Shown: positions 8,873-17,560 of the stretch, one piece after another
How positions within the stretch are numbered: the first letter of the stretch is position 1
Layout of the letters: each line of letters starts with the position of its first letter
Source: Arthrobacter_H sp030452125
Lineage (GTDB): Bacteria; Actinomycetota; Actinomycetes; Actinomycetales; Micrococcaceae
Reading direction: 5' to 3' (one strand)
DNA length: 64,000 bases
NCBI GenBank assembly: GCA_052379645.1
Contig: JBQSYU010000001.1
The notes under the pieces: generated by a model
Told to the model about the DNA's origin: nothing
Databases searched by the model: none
What the model saw: only the letters and a program-made list of their open reading frames with translations
Position numbers and translations under genes: made by a program

Positions 8873-10281
8873 GGTGTCACCTCCTGACAATAATTGGGCA
8901 AGCCCGGCGGCGAGTCGGCGGACTGCGGATCGGCCGGTACCACGACCGGACAGGCCTGTTTGGCGCTGATGACCAGTTCGGTCACGATGTCCTGGGCATG
9001 GGCGAGATCGCGGGCCGCCAAGGAGTTGCGCAACCTCTGTTGCGTGTAGGAGGGCAGGGCCTGCGTGGGTATATGCGTCACGGTGTCGACATGGGAGAGC
9101 TTGATGGGACCCAGATCCTGTGACACGCCGTTGTAGATGGCCACCTTGCCGTCGTGATCGGCCACGTAGTACTGCGTTTGGGTCCAGGCGAACCCGAACC
9201 ACAAGACGGAAACCAGGATCAGTCCCATCAGGGTCAGGAAGGTCGGGATGAGCCACCCCCGGTTCAGCGGGCGACGCATGGGATCGAATTCGCGGTCCTC
9301 CGGCACCTCGTCGGGCTCGGAAGCCTTATGGGTCAGGATCGCGGCGGCCCGCTTCTCCGCCGACCGTTGGGTGACCATCGGGATTTGTCCGGTCTGGGTG
9401 GCCAGGGCGGCCGCGCCGACTAGGGCATGGGGGCGAATGGACATCTCGTGGCGGATGACGGCTGCGCTGGCCCCGAGATCGCCTTGCTGGGCGACCTGGA
9501 GTTGGCCGGTATCCGGGGCGGGTTCGAGACCGGGGTCAACCCCCGGGGCGTCGTCGTCGGCATTCTCAGCGACTTCGACCATCACGATGGTGACGTTGTC
9601 GGGGGAGCCATGCTGGAGGGTGACCTCGACCAATGCGTCGACGGTCTGTTGCAACGAACCGGCGGTCCGCACGATGCGCTCGGTGATGTCGTCGGGCACG
9701 ACGGCATTGAGGCCGTCGGAGCATAGGAGCCAGCGCTCCCCCGGGGCGATGGGGAACTGGTCGATATCCAGCTCGGGACTCGCATCGGAGTCGCCCAGGA
9801 CCCGCATCAACACGTTCTTATGCGGGTGGTGCTCGGCTTCCTCGGGGCGTATGCGGCCCTCGTCCACGAGCCGTTGGACGAACGTATGGTCCTTGCTGAC
9901 CTGTTCGAAGACATCATCCTTGAGCCGGTAGGCGCGGGAATCGCCGATATGGGCGTATTGGAAGCGGTCCCCGGTCAGCAGCAGGGCCGTGACGGTGGTG
10001 CCCATCCCGGAGAGCTTCGGGTTCGCGCTGACCAGTTCGTTGAGGATCGAATTGGCGGTCTGGATCTCGTCCGGCAGCACCGTTTCCACGTCGACCGTCC
10101 GGTCCTGGTCCAGATGCACCAGATCCAGCACGGTCGATGCCGAGGCGACGTCCCCGCCGACATGTCCGCCCATGCCGTCGGCCACGACCGCCAGATAGCG
10201 GCCGGCATAGCCGGAGTCGTCGTTCTTGGCGCGGACCAACCCCACATCCGACCGCGCTGCGAACCGCAACGTGAGCGCCAT
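8869..10281 (-). CDS. pstP: PP2C-type Ser/Thr phosphatase PstP
   Basis: Metal-dependent Ser/Thr phosphatase (470 aa) that reverses PknA/PknB phosphorylation. The N-terminal PP2C domain (about 1-240) has the metal-binding motifs ADGMGGH, GMGTTVTA, GDSRAYR and CSDGL. An acidic linker follows, then a single membrane helix at about residues 347-370 (GLILVSVLWFGFAW) and an extracellular tail with four Cys or Pro-rich turns. ATG at 10281 lies one base after the fhaB stop. Kinases and their phosphatase in one operon allow matched expression. Confidence 0.95.
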   Translation of the reverse strand: MALTLRFAARSDVGLVRAKNDDSGYAGRYLAVVADGMGGHVGGDVASASTVLDLVHLDQDRTVDVETVLPDEIQTANSILNELVSANPKLSGMGTTVTALLLTGDRFQYAHIGDSRAYRLKDDVFEQVSKDHTFVQRLVDEGRIRPEEAEHHPHKNVLMRVLGDSDASPELDIDQFPIAPGERWLLCSDGLNAVVPDDITERIVRTAGSLQQTVDALVEVTLQHGSPDNVTIVMVEVAENADDDAPGVDPGLEPAPDTGQLQVAQQGDLGASAAVIRHEMSIRPHALVGAAALATQTGQIPMVTQRSAEKRAAAILTHKASEPDEVPEDREFDPMRRPLNRGWLIPTFLTLMGLILVSVLWFGFAWTQTQYYVADHDGKVAIYNGVSQDLGPIKLSHVDTVTHIPTQALPSYTQQRLRNSLAARDLAHAQDIVTELVISAKQACPVVVPADPQSADSPPGLPNYCQEVTP

Positions 10282-10282
10282 A

Positions 10283-10765
10283 CTACGGCCTCAACTCCAT
10301 GACGGTCTTGCCGATCCGGATGGGCTGGCCGATCTCCACCGGCTGGGCTCGGGTCAACTGGTTCTCCCCCAGATAGGTGCCGTTCGTCGAGCCGAGGTCC
10401 TCGATGAACCAACGGCTGCCCTGCGGGAATAATCGGGCATGTCGCCCGGAGGCGTAATCGTCCTCGAGGACGAGTGTGGCCTCCTGGGCCCGCCCCAGCA
10501 GGATGGGGCTGGCCGCCAGATCCAGGCTCGTCCCGCTGAGTGGTCCTTCCAGGATGGCCAGGGTTCGTGCCGCCTTCTTGGCCGGTGGCGCCGGTTCGGG
10601 CGCCAGTTCGGGGTTCTTACGGACCTCGCGTGCCGTCGGCTCGCCGGTCTTCGCCCGCTTGCCGATGGACAAGTCCCGACGCAGCGCGGCGATGATGCTC
10701 ATGATCAGGATCCACAACAGGATCAGGAACCCGAGGCGTAGGGCGGTCAGGAAGAGGTCGCTCAT
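10283..10765 (-). CDS. fhaB: FHA-domain protein FhaB (membrane-anchored)
   Basis: 160-residue phosphothreonine-binding adaptor. An N-terminal hydrophobic helix (about residues 5-27, LRLGFLILLWILIMSIIAAL) is followed by a basic linker. The C-terminal FHA domain (about 75-155) has ILLGR, SGRHARL and the DLGSTNGTYLG signature, the residues that contact phospho-Thr. ATG at 10765 overlaps the fhaA stop (ATGA). In mycobacteria FhaB (FipA) links kinase signalling to division proteins. A similar role is likely here because it sits between fhaA and pstP. Confidence 0.93.
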   Translation of the reverse strand: MSDLFLTALRLGFLILLWILIMSIIAALRRDLSIGKRAKTGEPTAREVRKNPELAPEPAPPAKKAARTLAILEGPLSGTSLDLAASPILLGRAQEATLVLEDDYASGRHARLFPQGSRWFIEDLGSTNGTYLGENQLTRAQPVEIGQPIRIGKTVMELRP

Positions 10766-11502
10766 GCGCTGTCTCCACTCGATCGGGGGACCAGCCGGTA
10801 CGTGATGCGGGTGCGCCCCATGGCAATGATGGAGCCATCGAAGAGTTCCTCGCGGTCGACGACCCGTTGGCCATTGACGTAGCTGCCATTGGTGGACCCC
10901 AGATCCACGGCCCACGCCCGGGAACCCTCACGAACGACTTCGATATGGCGGCGCGAGACCCCGGGGTCCTCGACCGGGATGTCGGCGTCGGCGGAGCGGC
11001 CGAGCACCACGGAATCGGCATGCAGCCCATAGCGCTGGCCATTGATGTCCAGTACGGCCTGCTTGCTCGGCGGTGGACGTGGTGGAGCGCTCGGAGCCGG
11101 TGGCGGGGCGGAGGCCGCGGCGGGGGCGGTCGTCTTGTCCATCGTGGCGTCGATGGAGAAGCTGCCGGATTTGGTGTCGTCGTCACGGTGGAAGGAGACG
11201 GTGACCGGGCCCTGCAACGTGTACTGCTGCGAGCGTGCGTGCTTGACGGCGGCATCGCAGAGTTCCTCGGCCAGGGTGGCGCCCCACTGCTTGGCGCGTT
11301 CGAAATCGGCCGCCCCCAGCCTGACCTTGAAGGAGTTGGGGGCCAGGGTGCGGCCCTGGGACAAGGTCAGCGTCCGGTTGTCCATCTCGTTGCGAAGTTG
11401 GCTGGCGATCTCGACCGGCTGAACCTCGGAGGAGCCCGATCCCCGGAAGACGGTGCTCACCAGCTTTTCGAGACCGCGCTCGACATTGTCGACCAAACCC
11501 AT
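10762..11502 (-). CDS. fhaA: FHA-domain protein FhaA with DUF3662 N-terminus
   Basis: First gene of the kinase operon (246 aa). The N-terminal DUF3662/FhaA_N domain (about 1-120, starting MGLVDNVERGLEKLV) is joined by a short Ala/Pro-rich linker to a C-terminal FHA domain (about 155-238; VVLGRS, SRRHIEVV, DLGSTNGSYVNG). Mycobacterial FhaA is about twice as long, mainly because of a longer linker, so this is the compact form. FhaA binds phosphorylated partners such as the MurJ pseudokinase and PbpA. A GAGAGGAG Shine-Dalgarno precedes the ATG. The 278-nt gap upstream should hold the operon promoter. Confidence 0.93.
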   Translation of the reverse strand: MGLVDNVERGLEKLVSTVFRGSGSSEVQPVEIASQLRNEMDNRTLTLSQGRTLAPNSFKVRLGAADFERAKQWGATLAEELCDAAVKHARSQQYTLQGPVTVSFHRDDDTKSGSFSIDATMDKTTAPAAASAPPPAPSAPPRPPPSKQAVLDINGQRYGLHADSVVLGRSADADIPVEDPGVSRRHIEVVREGSRAWAVDLGSTNGSYVNGQRVVDREELFDGSIIAMGRTRITYRLVPRSSGDSA

Positions 11503-11594
11503 GGGCGCTGCTCCTCTCGAAGTCGGTTGTCCTGTACGCCGCTCCGGCCACGGCGCGTGACGAAACAGCCGGCCCTGAGGCCTGTGCCATTCCG

Positions 11595-11600
11595 ATACTA
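11595..11600 (-). promoter_or_regulatory. Possible -10 box for the fhaA-to-pknB operon
   Basis: TAGTAT on the minus strand, about 95 nt upstream of the fhaA ATG, is the best -10-like hexamer in the gap. No good -35 is seen, so this is tentative. Nothing else was recognised in 11503-11780 apart from the tRNA promoter. Confidence 0.25.
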
Positions 11601-11736
11601 CTTGTCATGCCACCGAAACGTCCGACGGTGCAGGCCTCTCTTCCATAACGCAACGAGATTTTCGGGGTATTTGGTTCCCCGGGGTGCGGCTCATCACACC
11701 ATGGGACCCGATTAGGTGATGCCCCGGCAGCATGGT

Positions 11737-11742
11737 TATGAT
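11737..11742 (+). promoter_or_regulatory. Possible -10 box of the tRNA-Leu gene
   Basis: TATGAT lies 38 nt upstream of the mature tRNA 5' end. A weak -35 (TTAGGT, 11712-11717) sits 19 nt before it. Spacing is longer than ideal. Confidence 0.35.
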
Positions 11743-11780
11743 TGTTCTCGCTGTTCAGGGGAAACCCGAAACAGTAACTT

Positions 11781-11864
11781 GCGCGAGTGGCGGAATAGGC
11801 AGACGCGCTGGCTTCAGGTGCCAGTGCCCGCAAGGGCGTGGGGGTTCAAGTCCCCCCTCGCGCA
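11781..11864 (+). tRNA. tRNA-Leu (anticodon CAG)
   Basis: An 84-nt class II tRNA. The acceptor stem GCGCGAG pairs with CTCGCGC (11857-11863), with discriminator A. The anticodon stem is CTGGC/GCCAG around the loop TTCAGGT, giving anticodon CAG. The long variable arm (TGCCCGCAAGGGCG) and the T-arm GGGGG-TTCAAGT-CCCCC are typical of tRNA-Leu. The 3' CCA is not encoded. A strong hairpin terminator follows. Confidence 0.97.
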
Positions 11865-11876
11865 CGAGTTTGGATG

Positions 11877-11916
11877 AAATGTCCTCCTCCCGGAATCCCG
11901 GGAGGAGGACATTTTT
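11877..11916 (+). terminator. Rho-independent terminator after tRNA-Leu
   Basis: A 17-bp perfect stem (11877-11893 with 11898-11914; core GTCCTCCTCCCGG) with a 4-nt loop ends in a TTTTT run. It lies 12 nt after the tRNA. Confidence 0.92.
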
Positions 11917-12028
11917 CGTGGAGGGGACCACCGGGGCCTGGACTTGTACGCCCGGGGAGGAGACCCGGAGGCATGATCTGCATAGACTGGGAAAGCGAAC
12001 CAGATCGTCGACGAGCAGGAGTGCATCC

Positions 12029-12727
12029 GTGGCTGAACCGTCAGCTCATCAGAATGTCGCGTTCCCTTCCAACGGGCAGGACGCCCATGGCTATCTGGCC
12101 GAGCCCGCTTCGGGGAGCGGACCGGGGGTCATCGTCATCCAGGAATGGTGGGGCCTGACGGGTCATGTTCGCGACGTCGCGGATCGTCTGGCAGCCGAGG
12201 GTTTCGTCGCCCTCGCCCCCGATCTGTATGGAGGCTGGATCACCCACGACGGTGCCGAAGCCGGGGAGATGATGCAAAAGCTGCCCGAGGCCGAGGGCGC
12301 CCGGTTGCTGGCCGGGGCCGTCGACTACCTGTCGGGGTTGGAGAAGGTCACCAGTGAGAAGGTCTCGGCCATCGGCTTCTGCATGGGTGGTGGCTTCGTG
12401 TTGGCGCTCGCGGCGCAACAGGGGGAACGGATCGCTGCGGCCGTCCCGTTCTACGGCGTGGGCCAGGCGGTGCCCGAGTCGTTCACCGGCGTGAAGGCGG
12501 CCGTCCAGGGACATTATGCGACCGAGGACGGGCTCTTCCCGGTGGAGCAGGCCAAGGAGCAGGAAGAGCAGCTCCGCGCCGAATCCGAGTCCGAAGTCAC
12601 ATTCCACTACTATGAAGCGCCTCACGCGTTCCATAATGATGAGGACCCCCAGGGGAACTATCGTCCGGAAGCGGCACGATTGGCTTGGGAACGGGCCGTT
12701 GGTTTCCTGCGGCAGAAGACCAAGTAG
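12029..12727 (+). CDS. Dienelactone hydrolase family protein
   Basis: Alpha/beta hydrolase (232 aa) of the dienelactone hydrolase family, which opens cyclic ester bonds in aromatic degradation. Many family members act on other small esters. The catalytic triad is visible: Cys118 in GFCMGGG, Asp167 in YATEDGLF and His199 in APHAF. The oxyanion-side motif IQEWWGL is also conserved. GTG at 12029 is preferred because AGGAG lies eight bases upstream and the conserved region starts soon after. No aromatic catabolism genes are nearby, so the natural substrate is unknown. Confidence 0.9.
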   Translation: MAEPSAHQNVAFPSNGQDAHGYLAEPASGSGPGVIVIQEWWGLTGHVRDVADRLAAEGFVALAPDLYGGWITHDGAEAGEMMQKLPEAEGARLLAGAVDYLSGLEKVTSEKVSAIGFCMGGGFVLALAAQQGERIAAAVPFYGVGQAVPESFTGVKAAVQGHYATEDGLFPVEQAKEQEEQLRAESESEVTFHYYEAPHAFHNDEDPQGNYRPEAARLAWERAVGFLRQKTK

Positions 12728-12787
12728 ACCAAGCAGGACCAAGGGGTGTCGGCGCCAACGGCGTCACACCAGACAGGGAGGAAACAC

Positions 12788-13219
12788 ATGTCAGGAACAG
12801 TCATCGTCGGTGTCGACGGCAGCGAGACCGCGAATAAGGCGGCCACGCGTGCTGCGACCGTTGCGGCCGGCCTGGGCGCGAACCTCGTGGTGATCACCGC
12901 CCACACCAAGGACAACACCGAAGTCGTCCAGATCGGCAGTGATACGTGGATCCTCGACGACGCGGAACAGGCACAGAAGCTGGCGGAGAAGTCCGCCACC
13001 AAGCTGCGTGAACTGGTCCCGGGGGCCACGATCAAGGCCTCCGCCGTCAAGGGCAAGCCGCAGGATGCCCTCGTGGAGGAAGCCAGCAGGCTGGGAGCCC
13101 AGCTCATCGTCGTGGGCAACGTCGGGATGAAGGGCCTGGGGCGAGTGCTCGGAAGCGTGGCCTCCAGTGTGGCCCTGAACGCCCCGTGCGATGTCTACAT
13201 CGTGAAGACCGCCAACTAG
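12788..13219 (+). CDS. Universal stress protein (UspA family)
   Basis: 143-residue cytosolic USP-fold protein. It opens with the beta-strand VIVGVDGS and closes with the nucleotide-binding pattern around VVGNVGMKGLGRVLGSVASSVALNAPCDVYIV, matching the G-2x-G-9x-G-S/T ATP-binding motif (GNVGMKGLGRVLGSVASS region). It is therefore likely an ATP-binding Usp. ATG at 12788 follows a GGGAGGAAA Shine-Dalgarno. A hairpin terminator lies 24 nt after the stop. It may be co-transcribed with the dienelactone hydrolase 60 nt upstream. Confidence 0.92.
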   Translation: MSGTVIVGVDGSETANKAATRAATVAAGLGANLVVITAHTKDNTEVVQIGSDTWILDDAEQAQKLAEKSATKLRELVPGATIKASAVKGKPQDALVEEASRLGAQLIVVGNVGMKGLGRVLGSVASSVALNAPCDVYIVKTAN

Positions 13220-13242
13220 GCACCGTCTGGTTCGCCCGAAAA

Positions 13243-13279
13243 CGGCGCCCTCCCCCTCTGGGGATGGGCGCCGCTTTTT
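13243..13279 (+). terminator. Rho-independent terminator after the usp gene
   Basis: The stem CGGCGCCC (13243-13250) / GGGCGCCG (13266-13273), extended by C/G-rich inner pairs, is followed by CTTTTTG. It may also stop minus-strand transcription of the DUF5997 gene. Confidence 0.85.
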
Positions 13280-13309
13280 GTTAAGGGTCGACCACGACGA
13301 TGGGTCCGG

Positions 13310-13711
13310 TCAGCTGCCCGGGGTCTCGCGTGCCGCCGCCTTGCGGGCGTCGGCTTCCTTGATGCGGGCTTCTTCGGCGCGGACCTCGGCCATGTTGGTG
13401 CGCTCGGCCTGCAGCCATTCGGGCCGGTCGGCCAGCAATTCGTCGATCTGCGCGGTGGTCAGTGCTTCGTCGATGCCGCCCCGGGCGAGCCCGGAGATGC
13501 TGACGTTGAGTTTGCGGGCGATGACCGGGCGCGGGTGCGGTCCGGTCCGACGCAACTCGACCAGCCATTCGGGCGGTTCATTCATCATGTCGTCCAGGGC
13601 GTCCCGGGTGAGGGGACCATCCTGGAACTCGGCAGGCGTGGCGGGAAGATACACACCAAGCTTCTTGGCGGCAGTGGCCGGTTTCATGCTCTGCGAGGAT
13701 TTCTGGGTCAT
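13310..13711 (-). CDS. DUF5997 family protein
   Basis: 133-residue soluble protein of the actinobacterial DUF5997 family (KKLGVYLPATP near the N-terminus is typical). It has no membrane segment. A stretch at about residues 70-90 (RPVIARKLNVSISGLARGGI) looks like a helix-turn-helix, and the C-terminal third is a charged helix rich in Glu, Arg and Ala. It diverges from a LysR-effector-domain gene across 45 nt with mirror-image promoters. A TAGGCT -10 box ends six bases before its ATG, so the mRNA is probably leaderless. Function is unknown. A DNA-binding partner for the neighbour is an inference. Confidence 0.85.
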   Translation of the reverse strand: MTQKSSQSMKPATAAKKLGVYLPATPAEFQDGPLTRDALDDMMNEPPEWLVELRRTGPHPRPVIARKLNVSISGLARGGIDEALTTAQIDELLADRPEWLQAERTNMAEVRAEEARIKEADARKAAARETPGS

Positions 13712-13717
13712 GGTCCC

Positions 13718-13749
13718 AGCCTACCGGGCGCGGAGGGTGCCGGTAGGCT
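13718..13749. promoter_or_regulatory. Divergent mirrored promoters (leaderless) of the DUF5997 / LysR-like pair
   Basis: AGCCTACCGG (13718-13727) and CCGGTAGGCT (13740-13749) form a perfect 10-bp inverted repeat separated by 12 nt. Each arm ends in TAGGCT, a -10 box pointing outward. The minus-strand ATG (13711) and plus-strand GTG (13757) lie six and seven bases beyond. Both transcripts should start at or next to the initiation codon, and the repeat may also be one operator. Confidence 0.7.
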
Positions 13750-13756
13750 AGCGGTC

Positions 13757-14515
13757 GTGGCTGAACTGAGAATTGCGTTCGTGCCGGGCGTGACCCCGGA
13801 TAAGTGGCTGGATCGTTGGCGGGAGCGTCAACCCGGGGTTCCGGTCCAGGCGACGATGCATGACATCGGGGACGATCCGCGGGGGCTGCTGGCCACCGGT
13901 GACGCGGACCTGGTGTTCATGAGGTTCCCCGACGGAGTGAACCCCGCGGACGGGATGACCCACGTCATCCCGCTCTACGAGGAGCTGCCCGTGGTGTGTG
14001 CCCCGCGTGAACATGCCTTGGAGTTGTACGACGACGAGGTGCCGTTGGAGGAGCTGGCCGAGGAGACCTGGTTGGACCTGGCCGACTATCCGCCACGGGT
14101 CGGGGGAACGGCGATGGCCCTGGAGGTCGTCGGTGCCGGGACCGGCTTGGTGATCGTCCCCCAATCCGTCGGACGCCTGTACCGGCGCAAGGACGTCGTG
14201 CAGAAGATCGTGACGGGGGCCCCGTCCACCCGGATCGGGGTCGCCTGGCTCAAGCCTGTCGGTGATGAGCCGGAGGACCCCCGCGTGGAGGAGTTCATCG
14301 GCATCGTCCGTGGACGTAGGGCCAATTCCTCCCGGCAGCCCTCGGTGCAGGAGCGGGAACGTTCCGCGGCCGCCCAAGCCCAGCGACGCCGGCAGCGCGG
14401 CGACCAGTCCGCCGCGGGTGCGCCGCGACCCGGAAGCGGGAAGAAAGGTGGAGGTCCCGGCGGGAAATCCTCCGGCGGCAAGCGCCGCGGCGGCCCGGCC
14501 CGGGGGCGTCGCTAG
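13757..14515 (+). CDS. LysR-type substrate-binding-domain protein without HTH, with basic tail
   Basis: 252-residue protein matching only the effector-binding (periplasmic-binding-like) domain of LysR regulators. It runs from LRIAFVPGVTPDKWLDRW to VVGAGTGLVIVPQSVGRLY, with no N-terminal winged HTH. The last 60 or so residues are Arg/Gly/Lys/Ser-rich and disordered (GKKGGGPGGKSSGGKRRGG), suggesting nucleic-acid contact. GTG at 13757 is supported by the -10 box seven bases upstream, and no upstream reading frame encodes a HTH. It sits back to back with DUF5997, an association I believe is conserved in related genera. It probably senses a small ligand. Its target is unknown. Confidence 0.8.
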   Translation: MAELRIAFVPGVTPDKWLDRWRERQPGVPVQATMHDIGDDPRGLLATGDADLVFMRFPDGVNPADGMTHVIPLYEELPVVCAPREHALELYDDEVPLEELAEETWLDLADYPPRVGGTAMALEVVGAGTGLVIVPQSVGRLYRRKDVVQKIVTGAPSTRIGVAWLKPVGDEPEDPRVEEFIGIVRGRRANSSRQPSVQERERSAAAQAQRRRQRGDQSAAGAPRPGSGKKGGGPGGKSSGGKRRGGPARGRR

Positions 14516-14572
14516 CACCTCGGGTCCGGCCATCCCGGCGGAGTGGCCGGGATGGCCGGTGGACCTGCCGCG

Positions 14573-15973
<1,401 letters not shown>

Positions 15974-15997
15974 GGGTTCTCCGGTCGGGGTGGGGTT

Positions 15998-16540
15998 CTA
16001 TTGCTCGGTCGGGTTCTTCGGGTCCAGGTCCAACGAGGACAGGGCCCGGGCCAGGAGGTCCTCGGCGCTGCTGTCGTTGGCCAGGGTGAAGCCGTCCTCG
16101 TCGGATTCGAGGGGTTCAAGGGTGTTCAGTTGGCTGGGCAGGAGGGTCCCGGGCATGAAATGCCCGGTTCGTTCCCGGATGCGTTCGGCCAGGATGTCGG
16201 GATCGACCACGACGTGCACGAAACGCACGACGCCGTCGGCCTCGCGCAGCAGGTCCCGGTAGCTGCGTTTCAGGGCCGAACAGGTCATCACGGTCCCTGG
16301 ACCCGGGGTGTGGTCCATCCAGTCGCGCAGCACTGCCAACCAGGGCCAGCGATCGTCGTCGGTCAGGGGGGTGCCGGAGGCCATCTTGGCGACATTGGTG
16401 GCCGGATGGAAGTCATCGGCTTCGGCCATGGGCCAGCCGAGGCGGTCGGCGAGCAGGCTGGCCAGCGTGGTCTTGCCGGAAGCGGATACGCCCATCACCA
16501 CCAGATGGGTGGGAGGCGGTTGGGGTGCCTGAAGCGGCAT
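15998..16540 (-). CDS. gntK: Gluconokinase
   Basis: ATP-dependent gluconate 6-kinase (180 aa) of the thermoresistant GntK family. It feeds gluconate into the pentose phosphate or Entner-Doudoroff routes. The P-loop GVSASGKTT lies near the N-terminus. ADDFHPATNVAKMASGTPLTDDDRWPW matches the substrate-binding region and CSALKRSYRDLLR is the family signature. ATG at 16540 is preferred over an upstream in-frame start at 16603 because AGGAG precedes it at good distance and family members begin about here. It is the first gene of gntK-gntP and diverges from gntR. Confidence 0.94.
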   Translation of the reverse strand: MPLQAPQPPPTHLVVMGVSASGKTTLASLLADRLGWPMAEADDFHPATNVAKMASGTPLTDDDRWPWLAVLRDWMDHTPGPGTVMTCSALKRSYRDLLREADGVVRFVHVVVDPDILAERIRERTGHFMPGTLLPSQLNTLEPLESDEDGFTLANDSSAEDLLARALSSLDLDPKNPTEQ

Positions 16541-16670
16541 GTCTACTCCTGGAAGGACGTCGTTGGCCTGGGCCCGGCGGACCGGCTGAATAAAAGATAA
16601 CACCTTATGCCCGGACGTGGATAGTGTCCCCGGTAACCGTGATGTGACCGGGCGTCATAGGATGATGACC

Positions 16671-17396
16671 ATGCAGATCCCCTCCGGAGCGACCGTGCTC
16701 CAGGAACCGATTGTCGAAACCCTGGGGCGGGAAATCGTCGATGGCGTGCTGGCCCCCGGGGACCGGTTGACCCTCGATGCCCTGCAATCGCGTTTCGGGG
16801 TCTCCCGCACCGTGATGCGCGATTGCATGCGGGTCCTGGAGTCACTGCGATTGGTCTATGCGAAACGACGGATCGGCCTCGTCGTCCAGGAATCGCGGTT
16901 CTGGAACGCCTATGACCGCCGTGTCATCCGCTGGCGCCTGTCGGGGCCGGGCCGGGAACGGCAATTCACCGAGCTCACGGAGCTGCGGGTCGCCGTCGAA
17001 CCCCTGGCCGCCGCCGGAGCCGCGCGGCGTGCCCCGTCCCAGGCCCGCGAGGAGATCGTGTCCCTGGCGGCGCAGCTGCGCCGGTTGGGGGAGGAGGGTG
17101 ACCTGGAAGGCTTCCTCGCGGTGGATATCGCCTTCCATGCCCTGCTGCTGCGCGCCAGCGGCAACTCGATGTTCGCTGAACTCGACGGGGTCGTTGCCGA
17201 GGTGTTGTCGGGGCGGACCCATCAAGGCATGATGCCCTTCCACCCGCGGGAAAAAGCCCTGGCCGAACATGAGGCCGTGGCGGCCGCGGTGGCCGCGGCC
17301 GACGGGCCCGGCGCCGAACGTCACATGCAGGTCCTGGTCGACGAGGTCCGTGCTGCCCTGGAGGACCGGTTGCACGACGGGCAACTGCCCGACTGA
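16671..17396 (+). CDS. GntR-type transcriptional regulator, FadR subfamily
   Basis: 241-residue regulator. The winged HTH occupies about residues 8-75 (LAPGDRLTLDALQSRFGVSRTVMRDCMRVL, with the recognition helix in VSRTVMRDC). The all-helical FCD ligand domain follows, with metal-ligand residues expected in the Asp/His pattern D-x-x-x-H (VDIAFHALL) and later His positions (EHEAV). It is transcribed away from gntK-gntP, so it probably represses the gluconate genes in the absence of gluconate or a phosphorylated product. Starts at 16662, 16665 and 16671 are all possible. 16671 has AGGA at the best spacing. Confidence 0.88.
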   Translation: MQIPSGATVLQEPIVETLGREIVDGVLAPGDRLTLDALQSRFGVSRTVMRDCMRVLESLRLVYAKRRIGLVVQESRFWNAYDRRVIRWRLSGPGRERQFTELTELRVAVEPLAAAGAARRAPSQAREEIVSLAAQLRRLGEEGDLEGFLAVDIAFHALLLRASGNSMFAELDGVVAEVLSGRTHQGMMPFHPREKALAEHEAVAAAVAAADGPGAERHMQVLVDEVRAALEDRLHDGQLPD

Positions 17397-17413
17397 GCGT
17401 TCGGTCCCCGGGG

Positions 17414-17560
17414 CTACTGGAACAGCTGGCCCACGCGGGAAAGCGTGGTGACCACACCGTAGAGCAGCGGGACACCGACCAGCATCCACCCGAAGACCAA
17501 TCGGGCCGGGGCGACGTTGACCGGAATGTCCTCGGGGGTGCTGGATCCTGTGGTGCTCAC
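17414..17560 (-). CDS. MFS transporter small subunit (48 aa)
   Basis: Short ORF from GTG (17560) to TAG. The start overlaps the stop of the upstream MFS gene by four bases (GTGA), and AGGAGG sits at good spacing. After a polar N-terminus (VSTTGSSTPEDIPVN) it has one membrane helix at about residues 21-37 (FGWMLVGVPLLYGVV), ending TTLSRVGQLFQ. Small proteins of this type follow oxalate/formate antiporter-like MFS genes and are called MFS transporter small subunits. Translational coupling implies a fixed ratio to the carrier. Its biochemical role is not known to me. Confidence 0.85.
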   Translation of the reverse strand: MSTTGSSTPEDIPVNVAPARLVFGWMLVGVPLLYGVVTTLSRVGQLFQ

